Notes: generated by a model not told the origin, from the sequence alone. 64,000 bases of DNA from a bacterium (GCA_028278125.1 JANQEY010000320.1:59113-123112); one strand, 5' to 3'. Shown: positions 46,502-56,605, counted from the first letter of the stretch. Translations and numbers: made by a program.

Positions 46502-47371
46502 TCATACAAGTGTCACGTCCGTGAACTTCACTGCCTTTTTGATCAATTTTTCATAGCGTTCCCTTAATTCAGCCATTCCTATCTCAGTTTCAAGTGAACT
46601 CACCTCGAGAGGAACATACGGACTGATCGCATCCATTTTCGGATCAAAAGGAACTTCATAAGGTGTCAGGTCGCTTGCCAGTTGCAGCAGGCATGCATGG
46701 GAAGCAAGTCCTTCCGCACCTTCAGGATTATGGTGCCATCGTGTCAGGGTAACCAATTCTTCGGCAATATTCCATCTGCGCAAAACAATCGCCCCTACTT
46801 CAGCGTGGCTAACTCCAAGAATCTCGTGTTCCCTCTCATATGACCAGGACTCATCATCCTGCATGGCTTTAATTATCTCGCCCACAGCCTCCGGGTATAG
46901 ATGGTCAACTATCATCCAGCCAATGTCATGGAGCAGACCGGCGAGGAAAAAGTTGATCGCACCGTAAATATCTTCAAACTCAACTACACTTTTAGCTATC
47001 ATCGCAGTGCTGATCGCGTGTTTCCAGAGCGTACGGTGATCAATATTCTCCTGCTCCCAGTGTGAAAAACTCTGGATAACTCCCACAGATGAGCAGATGG
47101 AGGAAATATCATTCAACCCGATGGTAAAAATAGCGTCCTGTAATGTCTTTGCCGGATCCAACCGTCCGTAATAAACGGAGTTGGCGGTTTTCATTACTTT
47201 CGCTGCCAGGGGAGGATCTGATTGAATCAGTTCTCCAAATCTTTTAAAATTCGCGTTCGGATCGGATGTAAGTGCAATGACTTGTTGCGCAACAGCAGGC
47301 AGGGTGGGAAGATCTTCCAGTTGTTCAATTCTCTGAATAAATTCATTCCTGTCTATTGTATTAACGCTCAT
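46502..47371 (-). CDS. HDOD domain signalling protein
   Basis: A 289-residue cytoplasmic protein. The HDOD domain (about 10-215) has LPTLPAVAQQVIALTSDPNA, IQSDPPLAAKVMKTANSVYY, FLAGLLHDIGWMIVDHLYPE and REHEILGVSHAEVGAIVLRRW. The HD-like residues in LLHDIGW are present, but HDOD proteins are usually considered catalytically inactive scaffolds in signalling. No receiver or GGDEF domain is attached. A good promoter lies just upstream. Confidence 0.92.
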   Translation of the reverse strand: MSVNTIDRNEFIQRIEQLEDLPTLPAVAQQVIALTSDPNANFKRFGELIQSDPPLAAKVMKTANSVYYGRLDPAKTLQDAIFTIGLNDISSICSSVGVIQSFSHWEQENIDHRTLWKHAISTAMIAKSVVEFEDIYGAINFFLAGLLHDIGWMIVDHLYPEAVGEIIKAMQDDESWSYEREHEILGVSHAEVGAIVLRRWNIAEELVTLTRWHHNPEGAEGLASHACLLQLASDLTPYEVPFDPKMDAISPYVPLEVSSLETEIGMAELRERYEKLIKKAVKFTDVTLV

Positions 47372-47398
47372 ACCGTTCTCCTGTTATTGATCCGCATA

Positions 47399-47426
47399 AT
47401 TATAAATATTCCCGGAGCCGAATCAA
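47399..47426 (-). promoter_or_regulatory. Sigma-70-type promoter of the HDOD gene
   Basis: On the minus strand TTGATT (47421-47426) and a perfect TATAAT (47399-47404) are 16 bp apart, 28 bp upstream of the ATG at 47371. The short leader carries an AGGAG ribosome binding site. Confidence 0.6.
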
Positions 47427-47564
47427 AGTAGATTTTAAATAAAGATAACTAAAATCACATGGAGTCTAATAATCAAAATTGCGCAGTTTGAGTTAGAAAA
47501 TTCATAAATACCAGTTATTGAAAACTCTATAAGGTATCTAAATGATCCAAGTTAGAAATTTTCA

Positions 47565-50309
47565 TCAACGTATTATCACAAATTTCCCGACATCGATATG
47601 GCCATTACCACCGGGCGTTTTATCTTCAACGCTGAACAGGTAGAGACCTGAAACCACCTGCTGCTGGTTCCTGCTGTTCAGGTCCCATGCTTCCGCATGG
47701 TTACTCTTCCATGACGCAATACGATTCCCGGCAACATTGTGATCAATAATCTGAATTAAATCACCTGAAACGGTAAAGATCCGGATAAGGCATTGTTCCG
47801 GCAGGTTATAGAAGTATATCCGTCGGTCAGTCTGCGGAAAAAAGTCCGTTGTCCCGTCATCACGATTTTCCCAGGAAACATAGGAGGTGTCTATATCAAA
47901 AACCACCTGCATATGCCTTGCGGTATAGTCGGCATCAGCACGGTATGGATTGGGGACTACACCCGGTTTTTTACGGGGTGTCCCGGAAGGAGCCAGGTAA
48001 ACAGCATTGGCTGTTTTAGCCGTTTCCAGCGGTTCAACACCTGTTAAAGGATCGCCATAATCAAACGCTGTAATGCAATAATAGCGGGGCATCAGCGGAC
48101 TGACATTCGACAACACAAACTCGTACGAAGAATCATCAACAGCAATAGAACCTAACCCGGTATTGGGACCAACAGCTTTCAAGTACCCGATCTCGTCAAA
48201 TTCCTGGTTCTCGTCAGGAGTAATTGCCACAGCCAGTGTTTCGGGATTTGTTGTTTCGATCGGGATACTCATCAACGAATCATCGCTGCTGTAATACGCG
48301 AAGTCTATCCGGTCAAATTCAGCAAGGAAACTGAACTCATTTTCCATACCGGTATTTGAAACGTAAATCCTGTAGCCTTCAAAATCCTGCTGGCGGTTAA
48401 ACGGGTCGTAATATAGCGGATTTTCCGACGGGTATTTATTCCACTTAAGGATTACATCATTAACCGTTGTTTCATATTCGAGAACCGGAACAGGTGGCGG
48501 TGGTGGTCCCTGGAAATCCGGAACACCATCACCCGGATCGAACAACTGGTTGTACCCTGTATAATCGTACAATACGGGTCGATGAGCCTCATCTTCCTCC
48601 TGCTGAAGTTCACCATCCCTTTCTCCCTCGTCAGGACCCGCATATATTTCATAAACCAGATGCCCATCCCAGCTCTCGTAGGAAACAGTATCGCCGATAT
48701 TTTCCGAATAGATACCGTCCAATCCAACATCTTCTCCGTACCAGGTATCGCCATTGGTATCAATCATCGGGTTGTCGTAGACCTTCGCTGCCCAATCGGC
48801 ATTGTACTGAAGGTCACGGAAGTTGAACAGGGTATGGTCTATATTCAGGTCGGACGGTTGAGGGTAATTCCTGTCATGAAAATTTTCACCCGCTACAAAT
48901 GCAACAGTCATGGAGAATTTTTCACCGGGATTCAGGCGGTAAACTCTTTCGCCTGATTCATCAACATAGTCAAAAATGCCCAATGGTCCCCATGACAGCA
49001 TGTACCTTGTATCAGCCTGTGACGCGGTTACCTCCAGGTTCGGAACGTCCGGAACAGACCAGTCATACGAATCTGTAACTTCACCTGTAAAACGGTCGTG
49101 GAACTCCTGCGGATTTGCAGCAATCCAGGCTGGATCGTCAACGTGGTACTGGTCAAAATCAAATTCACGATTGGAAAGGATAAAATACTTCTGTGAATCA
49201 TCCCTCGGTGTTCCGAAGTTTTTTGTCCAGTTGCCCGGAGCGTCATCAAATTCCCATGACGGGCCGAAATCATCAGCCTGCCCGTACGGGTAAACCCACC
49301 AGTTGAATGAAGTATGCAGCCTGGGATTTGGTGCCCTTACTACCCGGGTGCCTGTTACGCCGGGGCTTGCATACACATTTCCGCTGGAAACACCAACCGG
49401 GCGACCGTCGTTATCAGCAATCCAGGCAGTATTAATCGTTAAAGTGACAGAATCCTGCCTTGAGGGCGGAAGGTATGTGAAAGTCTTTTGAAATCCACAG
49501 ATATCATCTTCATACCTGTCCTGTTCACTGAGATGCCCGACATCGCCATCGACATATAATCCGATATAAAGGTTCTTGAGATATTTATCAGCGATATTCT
49601 CGAGTTCATAATCGACGATAATAAAATCACGTGCATAATTATATGACCAGGAATGGGATTTCTGGGTAATTTTTAAACCAAGTGGGATATGCGGTCCGTC
49701 AAGATCGTGGTTAATTCTCCTGCCAAGTGGATCATACCTGCCGGTATCGGTATAGGTGGCGATAAAATCCTGCTCCGAGATGGCTTCCGGATCGGAAACA
49801 AAATCACCAAGGCAATTGACGCTGTTAGACCGTGTACTTCTTTCAATGATTCCATTTCCGGGAACAAAACCGGGGTACATTTCTTCTACATCGTACTCTG
49901 TCGATATCCCTACAGACACCCTGGGGTATTCATACCCTTCGGCTTTAATTAAAGCACCAATCCATAATCCTGCCTGGAACATGTACTGGGTTCCACTACC
50001 ACCCGGAAATTCCAGCTGAGGAGCCCAGTCGTTGGTACAGGGATCAATCAGGATGTCTTCCATGTGAGCCAGTTTGTTACCGAGATAGCCCCAGTTTGTT
50101 ATACTCATCCAGATACTACCCACATCATGAGTACGGTTTTCAGCCTGGATTTCATCGATGAAGATATTACGATCAGCTGAATGGGGTTGCACAACCGGAC
50201 CGGGACGGTTGTCCTTATAGGTTTGTGACTGGATTTGGTTCGGCAATAATAAAAGCAGGCTGAAAAGAAATATCCACGAGACGGTCAAAAAGTTCGATAC
50301 CTTTTTCAT
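47565..50309 (-). CDS. Large secreted protein with C-terminal FlgD/T9SS-like domain
   Basis: A 914-residue exported protein. A signal peptide (FLTVSWIFLFSLLLLLPNQI, cleaved near SQT) is followed by an N-terminal region with WMSITNWGYLGNK and YMFQAGLWIGALIKAEGYEY. I recognise this type from large surface proteins of uncultured FCB lineages but cannot name its function. A fibronectin-III-like segment lies around 600-760 (VNDVILKWNKYPS, GYRIYVSNTG). The C-terminus (VVPNPYRADADY ... LYLFSVEDK ... GKFVIIR) resembles FlgD-like/T9SS sorting domains. A GTG at 50345 is in frame, but the ATG at 50309 begins the signal peptide cleanly (MKKVSNF). It lies alone on the minus strand. Confidence 0.78.
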   Translation of the reverse strand: MKKVSNFLTVSWIFLFSLLLLLPNQIQSQTYKDNRPGPVVQPHSADRNIFIDEIQAENRTHDVGSIWMSITNWGYLGNKLAHMEDILIDPCTNDWAPQLEFPGGSGTQYMFQAGLWIGALIKAEGYEYPRVSVGISTEYDVEEMYPGFVPGNGIIERSTRSNSVNCLGDFVSDPEAISEQDFIATYTDTGRYDPLGRRINHDLDGPHIPLGLKITQKSHSWSYNYARDFIIVDYELENIADKYLKNLYIGLYVDGDVGHLSEQDRYEDDICGFQKTFTYLPPSRQDSVTLTINTAWIADNDGRPVGVSSGNVYASPGVTGTRVVRAPNPRLHTSFNWWVYPYGQADDFGPSWEFDDAPGNWTKNFGTPRDDSQKYFILSNREFDFDQYHVDDPAWIAANPQEFHDRFTGEVTDSYDWSVPDVPNLEVTASQADTRYMLSWGPLGIFDYVDESGERVYRLNPGEKFSMTVAFVAGENFHDRNYPQPSDLNIDHTLFNFRDLQYNADWAAKVYDNPMIDTNGDTWYGEDVGLDGIYSENIGDTVSYESWDGHLVYEIYAGPDEGERDGELQQEEDEAHRPVLYDYTGYNQLFDPGDGVPDFQGPPPPPVPVLEYETTVNDVILKWNKYPSENPLYYDPFNRQQDFEGYRIYVSNTGMENEFSFLAEFDRIDFAYYSSDDSLMSIPIETTNPETLAVAITPDENQEFDEIGYLKAVGPNTGLGSIAVDDSSYEFVLSNVSPLMPRYYCITAFDYGDPLTGVEPLETAKTANAVYLAPSGTPRKKPGVVPNPYRADADYTARHMQVVFDIDTSYVSWENRDDGTTDFFPQTDRRIYFYNLPEQCLIRIFTVSGDLIQIIDHNVAGNRIASWKSNHAEAWDLNSRNQQQVVSGLYLFSVEDKTPGGNGHIDVGKFVIIR

Positions 50310-50444
50310 ATTCTTCTTTCCGTTCCCCAATTTTGACCGGCTCACATTCCCAATTCAGAAACTTACAAAAATTATAGCACCCTTTACCCGATCTTAATGA
50401 TCGCGCACTATATTAAAATGATAATTAATACCGGGGAGGTCAAG

Positions 50445-51386
50445 ATGATAAAGTTTTCCAGGCGTAACTTTCTTCGAATCGCAGGATGTGGAGCCGCTGC
50501 ATCGTTATTACCCGTGACTGGATTTGGTTCAAGCAGCAAGGTAAAACCCGATTTCAGGGTTGCTTTTTTAACCGACACCCATGTCGATCATCGTCATAAT
50601 TCAGCCGAAGGTTTTTTAAAATGCCTGAATCATGCCATAAATCCTCAATCACCCGCTGATTTTATCATCACGGGTGGGGACCTGGTCTATGATGTTCTTG
50701 AGAAAGGAATAGAGGATGCCGATTCCCAACATAAAATCTTTTTCGATGTTTTGAACGAAATAAAAATACCGGTTTGTCATACGTTGGGAAATCATGAATG
50801 TTTCGGTGTTTACGAAGATAGCGGTGTAAAGGTAGATCATCCGTTATATGGGAAAAAGTATTACCTCGACAAGTTCGGACTGGAAAAAACATATTATTCA
50901 TTCGATTATCAGAACTGGCATTTTGTCATCCTCGACAGTATCGGGATTGATGGCAGGAACTATAAAGGCTGGATTGACAAGGAACAGCTCGAGTGGCTTG
51001 ATGTTGACCTCGCGACTGCCAATAAGCCAACTGTAATCTCGATGCACATTCCCCTTTTCACAAATTTCAATGAATGGCGTAGCGGGATCGAAAAGGCTGA
51101 TCATCCGAAGGCGGTAGTTGGGAACTGTCATGAAGTTGTAAAAGTGCTGGAAAAATACCCGGTCAAACTAGTCCTCGGCGGACATCTTCATATTAATGAA
51201 ACGTACTCGTTCCGTGGTATTGAATTCGCTAACATCGGCGCGGTTTCAGGCGCCTGGTGGAAAGGCCCCCGTGCCGGTTTCGAGGAAGGTTACGCCATGC
51301 TCGAATTCAAGGACAATAGGGTTTCCTGGAAATATGTGGATTATGGGTGGGAAGTTCCGGAGGAGGTAAAGATAGAGGATGGTTGA
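50445..51386 (+). CDS. Tat-exported calcineurin-like metallophosphoesterase
   Basis: A 313-residue protein with a twin-arginine signal (KFSRRNFLRIAG, then a hydrophobic stretch to about residue 32). All metallophosphoesterase motifs are present: TDTHVDH (DxH), GGDLVYD (GDxxxD), LGNHECFG (GNHE), SMHIPLF and LGGHLHINE (GHxH). Substrate unknown; family members include phosphodiesterases and phosphatases for nucleotides and phospholipids. The frame opens earlier (50397), but the ATG at 50445 has GGGGAGG 5 nt upstream and starts the signal peptide. It shares a terminator with convergent hppA. Confidence 0.9.
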   Translation: MIKFSRRNFLRIAGCGAAASLLPVTGFGSSSKVKPDFRVAFLTDTHVDHRHNSAEGFLKCLNHAINPQSPADFIITGGDLVYDVLEKGIEDADSQHKIFFDVLNEIKIPVCHTLGNHECFGVYEDSGVKVDHPLYGKKYYLDKFGLEKTYYSFDYQNWHFVILDSIGIDGRNYKGWIDKEQLEWLDVDLATANKPTVISMHIPLFTNFNEWRSGIEKADHPKAVVGNCHEVVKVLEKYPVKLVLGGHLHINETYSFRGIEFANIGAVSGAWWKGPRAGFEEGYAMLEFKDNRVSWKYVDYGWEVPEEVKIEDG

Positions 51387-51410
51387 AAAATTATTAAAAG
51401 TTATAATAAA

Positions 51411-51440
51411 AAGACACCCGTGAATATTCACGGGTGTCTT
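51411..51440. terminator. Bidirectional terminator between the phosphoesterase gene and hppA
   Basis: AAGACACCCGTGAA pairs perfectly with TTCACGGGTGTCTT, with A-rich DNA on one side and a T-run on the other. It lies between convergent genes ending at 51386 (plus) and 51465 (minus). Confidence 0.88.
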
Positions 51441-51464
51441 AGTTTTATATCTAAATGAAATAGA

Positions 51465-53672
51465 TTACAGGTTCAAGAGTCCGTTGAGAGTCAGCAATGG
51501 TGCAATTACCAGTGAAACAACAGACATAAGCTTGATAAGGATGTTCAGTGACGGACCGGCTGTATCCTTGAAAGGATCGCCTACTGTGTCACCAACAACA
51601 GCTGCCTTGTGGGCATCAGAACCCTTACCACCATGAGCTCCGCCTTCGATGTGCTTCTTGGCGTTGTCCCATGAACCACCGGCGTTTGCCATAAAGATAG
51701 CCATCAGTACACCGGCAACTGTTACACCGGCCAGAAGACCACCAAGCATCTTGGCGCCAAAGAGGATACCGATTACCGGGGGCGCGAGAACTGCAAGAAG
51801 TCCCGGGGCAATCATCTGCTTAATAGCTGCGGCTGTGGAAATATCTACACACTTCGCGTACTGTGCTTTACCACGGCTAGCGTCGATGACTTTCTTGTCT
51901 TCGTCTGTCCAGTCGTCTTTTCCACGGATTTTCATAATTTCCAGGGCTGCCTTCAGTTCAGGAATTGTTGAGAACTGACGGCGGACTTCCTCGATCATGT
52001 CCTTCGCGGCCTGTCCAACTGCTTTCATTGCGAAAGAGCTGAAGAGGAACGGAAGCATACCACCGATAAACATGCCAGCCATAACGTTCGGATCGAGAAT
52101 ATCGATCGAGAACACTTCGTCCGGGTATTTTGCCCTGACTACGGTTGTGAAGGCGCTGAAGAGTGCCAGTGCTGTAAGTGCGGCGGAACCGATAGCGAAA
52201 CCTTTACCGATTGCGGCAGTTGTGTTACCAACAGCGTCGAGCTTGTCTGTACGTTCACGAACTTCGCTAGGTAATTCTGCCATTTCGGCAATACCACCGG
52301 CGTTGTCAGCAACAGGACCGTAAGCGTCAACAGCTAACTGGATACCTGTAGTTGAAAGCATTCCCAATGCCGCGATAGCAATACCATAGAGACCTGCGAA
52401 CATGTAAGCGAGGACAATAGCAACTGCCAGTGTGATCAGTGGGAAAGCAGTTGAGAACATACCGTTTGCAAGACCGGAGATGATGTTGGTAGCTGATCCG
52501 GTCAGGGACTGTTCAGCAATATTATGAACAGGATTGCGGTTTTCAGCGGTGTAATACTCGGTAAGCATACCGATTGCAACACCTGCTGCCAGACCAACGA
52601 TTGTGGCAATAAAAATACCTGTAGCTGTAATCAGTGTTCCGGCATTATCAACTGCAACAGCTTCAGGTACAAACATCTTGATGATGAAGTAACTGATAAC
52701 GGTCATGATAATCGCTGCACCGAAAGTACCGGTGTTCAATGCGGCCTGTGGATTACCACCTTCCTTGGTTTTAACAAAGAATGTACCGAGTGCGCTGATG
52801 ATGATTCCTACACCGGCAATAATCAACGGCAGGAAGACCAGGCCAAGAACCGCGTCTTTGCCCGCATACAGCCAGTAGGAAGCACCGATAACCATCGCAC
52901 CGATAATTGATCCGACAAAACTTTCGAAGAGGTCAGCACCCATACCGGCAACGTCACCAACGTTGTCACCAACGTTATCGGCGATTGTCGCGGGGTTACG
53001 GGGATCGTCTTCAGGAATTCCGGCTTCAACTTTGCCAACCAGGTCAGCACCAACGTCTGCGGCTTTGGTATAAATACCACCACCTACACGTGCGAAGAGT
53101 GCGATAGAGGAAGCACCAAGTGAGAATCCGGAAAGGATCTGGAGGGTTCTTTGAAGTGCAAGACCTTTATCCTGCACATCCCACAATCCACCAATTCCGG
53201 TCTTTGCATAGATGAGGAAAAGAACTCCAAGCCCCAGTATAGCAAGTCCGACAACGTTCATACCCATAACCGCACCGCCGGAGAACGCCACGTTCAGTGC
53301 GGGGTTAAGTCCCTTCTGCGCTGCGTTGGCTGTCCGGATATTTGCCATTGTGGCTACTCGCATTCCGAAATAGCCCGCCAAGCCGGAGCAAACAGCACCA
53401 ACGACAAATGACAATGCGATCCAAGGCGATGAACTTGGGTCTATTGCGTTTGAGACACCTAGTAAAATAGCCACAATGACTACAAAGAGTGCCAGGACTT
53501 TGTATTCCCTGCCCAGGAATGCCATAGCGCCTTCCCGGATGTGGCCACCGATTTCAACCATGTACTCGTTACCCGGATCCTGCTTTTTAACCCATCCCGT
53601 TTTCCACATGGCGAACAGGATACCAAGCAACCCGAAAACAGGTACAATCACCAATAGTTGTGAATGATCCAT
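51465..53672 (-). CDS. hppA: Membrane-bound ion-translocating pyrophosphatase
   Basis: A 735-residue, about 16-helix pump that couples pyrophosphate hydrolysis to H+ or Na+ export. Substrate-binding motifs are [30 protein letters not shown] and [15 protein letters not shown]. The C-terminal loop is [34 protein letters not shown] carries Ala at the position that is Lys in K+-independent enzymes, so this is predicted to be the K+-dependent class. Whether it moves Na+ or H+ cannot be decided by eye. It follows pth by 94 bp in a pyrophosphate-related neighbourhood (prs, tyrS). Confidence 0.96.
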   Translation of the reverse strand: MDHSQLLVIVPVFGLLGILFAMWKTGWVKKQDPGNEYMVEIGGHIREGAMAFLGREYKVLALFVVIVAILLGVSNAIDPSSSPWIALSFVVGAVCSGLAGYFGMRVATMANIRTANAAQKGLNPALNVAFSGGAVMGMNVVGLAILGLGVLFLIYAKTGIGGLWDVQDKGLALQRTLQILSGFSLGASSIALFARVGGGIYTKAADVGADLVGKVEAGIPEDDPRNPATIADNVGDNVGDVAGMGADLFESFVGSIIGAMVIGASYWLYAGKDAVLGLVFLPLIIAGVGIIISALGTFFVKTKEGGNPQAALNTGTFGAAIIMTVISYFIIKMFVPEAVAVDNAGTLITATGIFIATIVGLAAGVAIGMLTEYYTAENRNPVHNIAEQSLTGSATNIISGLANGMFSTAFPLITLAVAIVLAYMFAGLYGIAIAALGMLSTTGIQLAVDAYGPVADNAGGIAEMAELPSEVRERTDKLDAVGNTTAAIGKGFAIGSAALTALALFSAFTTVVRAKYPDEVFSIDILDPNVMAGMFIGGMLPFLFSSFAMKAVGQAAKDMIEEVRRQFSTIPELKAALEIMKIRGKDDWTDEDKKVIDASRGKAQYAKCVDISTAAAIKQMIAPGLLAVLAPPVIGILFGAKMLGGLLAGVTVAGVLMAIFMANAGGSWDNAKKHIEGGAHGGKGSDAHKAAVVGDTVGDPFKDTAGPSLNILIKLMSVVSLVIAPLLTLNGLLNL

Positions 53673-53766
53673 TCTAACTACCCTTAGGTTTATCCCATCA
53701 AAGTGGGCAATTCTTTTTCGCAGGCGTTTCTCCTCCCTGCCTGCTCACTTCGTTTCTGTTTCAAAT

Positions 53767-54432
53767 CTATTGTTGAGGGCCTTCCGGCCCGTCCTTGACG
53801 ATATTGTTCTTGCCTGTATCAGGATCTTCCGGCGGTAGAACACGCATATTATTATAACGGTTCATCGCTGTAATTATCCCGTTTCTCAACCATTCCAGAA
53901 CAGCTTTTGACGCTGCTTCCGTGATCTTCTCCATGTGCATTTCTTCACGAGGAGAAAGTTTATCAAGCACCTTGCCGGCAAGATTATCGTACCCCCCGGC
54001 TTCGGTGTCAACTGTTTCGTCCCTGATACCAACCCTGAGCCTGGCAACATGGTCTGTACCCAATTCATCGAGTATCGAACGTAAACCACGATGACCACCA
54101 TCTCCACCAGATTCTCTCATCCGTAATTGTCCAGCGGGAAGATCATGGTCATCAAGAACTACTAATATATTTTCATCATGAATATTAAGCGACTTAGCTA
54201 TTCTGGACGTAGCTTTGCCACTTAAATTCATGAACTCCTGCGGGAGAACCAGGGTTATGTCATGCCCTGCATAACGTCCCTTACCCACAAGAGAATCAGT
54301 CTGATTTTTTAAAGAAGTCTTAATAATCCCGGCCAGTTTTCTTACAGTCCTGAAGCCGAGATTATGCCAGGTATGGTCGTATTCGGGACCGGGATTTCCA
54401 AGCCCGACAACAAGCCGTACCTGCTTCGCCAC
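53767..54432 (-). CDS. pth: Peptidyl-tRNA hydrolase
   Basis: A 221-residue enzyme that releases tRNA from stalled peptidyl-tRNA. Motifs: LVVGLGNPGPEYDHTWHNLG (active-site His near residue 26), LVLPQEFMNLSGKA, LVVLDDHDLPAGQLRMR and SGGDGGHRGLRSI. The C-terminal 20 residues (DPDTGKNNIVKDGPEG) are an extra polar tail. A TTG at 54435 is in frame, but the GTG at 54432 has AGGAG 6 nt upstream. It abuts rplY, as ctc-pth does in Bacillus. Confidence 0.95.
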   Translation of the reverse strand: MAKQVRLVVGLGNPGPEYDHTWHNLGFRTVRKLAGIIKTSLKNQTDSLVGKGRYAGHDITLVLPQEFMNLSGKATSRIAKSLNIHDENILVVLDDHDLPAGQLRMRESGGDGGHRGLRSILDELGTDHVARLRVGIRDETVDTEAGGYDNLAGKVLDKLSPREEMHMEKITEAASKAVLEWLRNGIITAMNRYNNMRVLPPEDPDTGKNNIVKDGPEGPQQ

Positions 54433-54435
54433 CAA

Positions 54436-55110
54436 TTACTCCTGGCTTTCCTCTTCTGCCGCTTCGCCTTCGGCTCCCTCTTCGGCACCTTCGACTCCCT
54501 CTTCGCCTTCCTCGCCTTCGAGCTCTTCATCCAGCTCAACGGTTTCCTTGACAAGTTTCGGCGCGATCACTGAAGCAACCGTACGTTGGGCTGCGGTAAC
54601 CCATTCCAGTCCTTCGAACGATAAATCTTCGAGATGGATCGAATCACCAATTTCCAGCTCGGAAACATCTACTTCGATGTTATCCGGGATATCTTTGGGT
54701 AGACAGCGAACATCGACATCCATCATCTGCTGCTGTAAAATTCCACCATCCACGGTGACCCCAACAGGATTACCCAAGAGTTCAATAGAAACATTTGCTT
54801 CCAGTTTTACACCACGTGTAATTCCCATCAAGTCTGCATGAATCGGAATTCGTTTGATCGGATCGAACTGGATATCACGGAACATACATTCTTTTGTTTT
54901 CTCTTCGCCCTTACCCCATGAAACCTTGAATAATGGTGGTTTTTTAGAAATAATCGCATCCAGGTCTTTCTTTGCAAACTGGAGTGAAACAGGTTCTTCA
55001 CCACTTTTATAAAAAACCCCGGGAATAAGCCCTTCAATCCGCAACCTTTTTACGTCCGCTTTACCTTTTGCATCACGAATGGTTGCGTTTAATGTCATCA
55101 TCTCAGCCAC
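54436..55110 (-). CDS. rplY: Ribosomal protein bL25, CTC type
   Basis: A 224-residue large-subunit protein binding 5S rRNA. The L25 domain (1-95) shows MTLNATIRDAKGKADVKRLR and IPGVFYKSGEEPVSLQFAKK. The TL5/CTC C-terminal beta domain (about 100-190) has PVGVTVDGGILQQQMMDVDV and LPKDIPDNIEVDVSELEIGD. The last 35 residues are an acidic Glu/Gly/Ala tail. The frame extends to a TTG at 55149, but the GTG at 55110 (VAEMMTLNA) has AAAGG 8 nt upstream and fits homologues. It lies between prs and pth. Confidence 0.94.
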   Translation of the reverse strand: MAEMMTLNATIRDAKGKADVKRLRIEGLIPGVFYKSGEEPVSLQFAKKDLDAIISKKPPLFKVSWGKGEEKTKECMFRDIQFDPIKRIPIHADLMGITRGVKLEANVSIELLGNPVGVTVDGGILQQQMMDVDVRCLPKDIPDNIEVDVSELEIGDSIHLEDLSFEGLEWVTAAQRTVASVIAPKLVKETVELDEELEGEEGEEGVEGAEEGAEGEAAEEESQE

Positions 55111-55175
55111 GATACTGCCTTTCTTAATCTCAAAACTGCAAAAGTACAAATCGACTGTACTTTACTTCCTGGTAT

Positions 55176-56126
55176 CTATATGAATAAACTACTTATTGAT
55201 TCTTCACGATATATCCTGAGTATAGCTTCAGCAAAAACATCGGTAATGCTCAACCTCATCAGCCAGTCAGGATCCTTCTTTCCTTCTCTTCCGGGAATAG
55301 TATCCGCCACAAACAGCTTTTCAATCGGGCTTGATCCTATCAGGTCATATGCCGGACCGCTCAGCATCGGGTGAACAGCACATGCATATATCGCTTTTGC
55401 ACCTTGATCTTCAAGTGTCCTTGATGCTTCACAAAGTGTGCCGGCTGTATCTACCATGTCGTCAACCAGCAGGACGTTTTTGCCTTCGACACTTCCGAGG
55501 ACGTTCATTGCTTCCGCCACATTCGCCCTGACACGTCTTTTATCTACGATCGCCAGGTCTGCATGCAGCCGTTTTGAGTATGCCCTCGCCAGCTTTATCC
55601 CGCCAACATCCGGTGAAACGATCACCAGGTCATCCAACTTGTTCTGCTGGAAATAGGGGATGAACACAGCCGAACCGTAAAGGTGATCCAACGGTATATC
55701 AAAGAAACCCTGGATTTGCGCACTGTGCAGATCCATTGTCAGCACCCTGTCCGCACCGGCTGCTGTGATCAGGTTCGCTGCCAGTTTTGCGGTAATGGGA
55801 ACCCGGGATTCATCTTTACGATCCTGCCTTGCATATCCAAAATACGGTATTACAGCAGTAATACGTTTTGATGAAGCCCTTTTACATGCGTCCAGCATCA
55901 CCAGCAATTCCATCAGGTTATCACCTGGTGGAAGAGTTGGTTGAACTATAAAAACATCCCATCCACGGATGTTCTCATTTATCTTTAACGAAATTTCACC
56001 ATCCGAGAACCGACCAACCTCAGCTGCCCCCATTGGAATGCCGATATAGTTAGCAATCGATCTCGCAAGCTCGGGATGGGCGTTTCCCGTAAAAATTTTG
56101 ATTTGTTGGCTCAATCCCGAAATCAT
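55176..56126 (-). CDS. prs: Ribose-phosphate pyrophosphokinase (PRPP synthetase)
   Basis: A 316-residue enzyme making PRPP from ribose-5-phosphate and ATP. Motifs: IFTGNAHPELARSIANYIG, RFSDGEISLKINENIRGWDV, YFGYARQDRKDESRVPITAK (ATP loop), TMDLHSAQIQGFFDIPLDHL, SPDVGGIKLARAYSKRL, KRR in VDKRRVRANVAE, and the PRPP loop NVLLVDDMVDTAGTL. The frame opens with TTG at 56159, but the ATG at 56126 with GGGAAG upstream matches the family start (SGLSQQIKIFTGN). It is part of the spoVG-prs-ctc-pth series. Confidence 0.96.
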   Translation of the reverse strand: MISGLSQQIKIFTGNAHPELARSIANYIGIPMGAAEVGRFSDGEISLKINENIRGWDVFIVQPTLPPGDNLMELLVMLDACKRASSKRITAVIPYFGYARQDRKDESRVPITAKLAANLITAAGADRVLTMDLHSAQIQGFFDIPLDHLYGSAVFIPYFQQNKLDDLVIVSPDVGGIKLARAYSKRLHADLAIVDKRRVRANVAEAMNVLGSVEGKNVLLVDDMVDTAGTLCEASRTLEDQGAKAIYACAVHPMLSGPAYDLIGSSPIEKLFVADTIPGREGKKDPDWLMRLSITDVFAEAILRIYREESISSLFI

Positions 56127-56314
56127 TCTTTTCTTCCCTGGCTGGGTAGCTGGATTCAAACCAGCAAATGGTTATCCCTGCTGACCGGTAATCTCAGCCT
56201 GTCGCTAATTAAAGCTATAGAGTATGCTTATCCGTTTCCAGGTACGTTCAGATAGAGAACCGCACCATTCACAGATAGCCTCGAGGTCGAACCGTTCCTG
56301 CTGAAAAAGCCGGG

Positions 56315-56605
56315 TTAGAGACCCTGAATCCTATGCATTCCAGTCAAGTTATCCGCCCGTAAGCGTTCATACACTTCAAGGATCTTCTGTTCGATTTCGC
56401 TTCTGAACTCATTGCTGATCGGATGCGCTATATCCTTAAACGTTCCATCAGGCAATTTTCGTGACGGCATACAAACGAAAAGTCCTTGTCCGCCCTGGAT
56501 AACTTTAAGTCCCCGGACGACAAAGACATCGTCGAATGTAATGTTGACAAACGCCTTGAGCTTTTCCTCGTCACGCAGGTTGATGTTAATCTCAGTAATG
56601 CGCAT
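56315..56605 (-). CDS. spoVG: SpoVG family RNA-binding regulator
   Basis: A 96-residue protein matching the whole family: MRITEININLRDEEKLKAFV, ITFDDVFVVRGLKVIQGGQG, FVCMPSRKLPDGTFKDIAHP and ISNEFRSEIEQKIL. SpoVG proteins bind RNA or DNA and act as global regulators in several bacteria. A GTG at 56644 is in frame, but the ATG at 56605 is the conserved start and has GGGGGTG upstream. It is preceded by a long structured leader and a good promoter, and lies upstream of prs as in Bacillus, except that no glmU stands between. Confidence 0.95.
   Translation of the reverse strand: MRITEININLRDEEKLKAFVNITFDDVFVVRGLKVIQGGQGLFVCMPSRKLPDGTFKDIAHPISNEFRSEIEQKILEVYERLRADNLTGMHRIQGL

Noticed and set aside
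56135..56165. A T-arm-like hairpin (GCTGG-TTTGAAT-CCAGC, then TACCCAGCCA) on the minus strand upstream of prs, resembling the 3' half of a tRNA-Gln.
   Set aside because: No matching 5' acceptor, D-arm or anticodon arm lies at the right distance, and the invariant C of the T-loop is T. It may be a coincidence or a degraded remnant.
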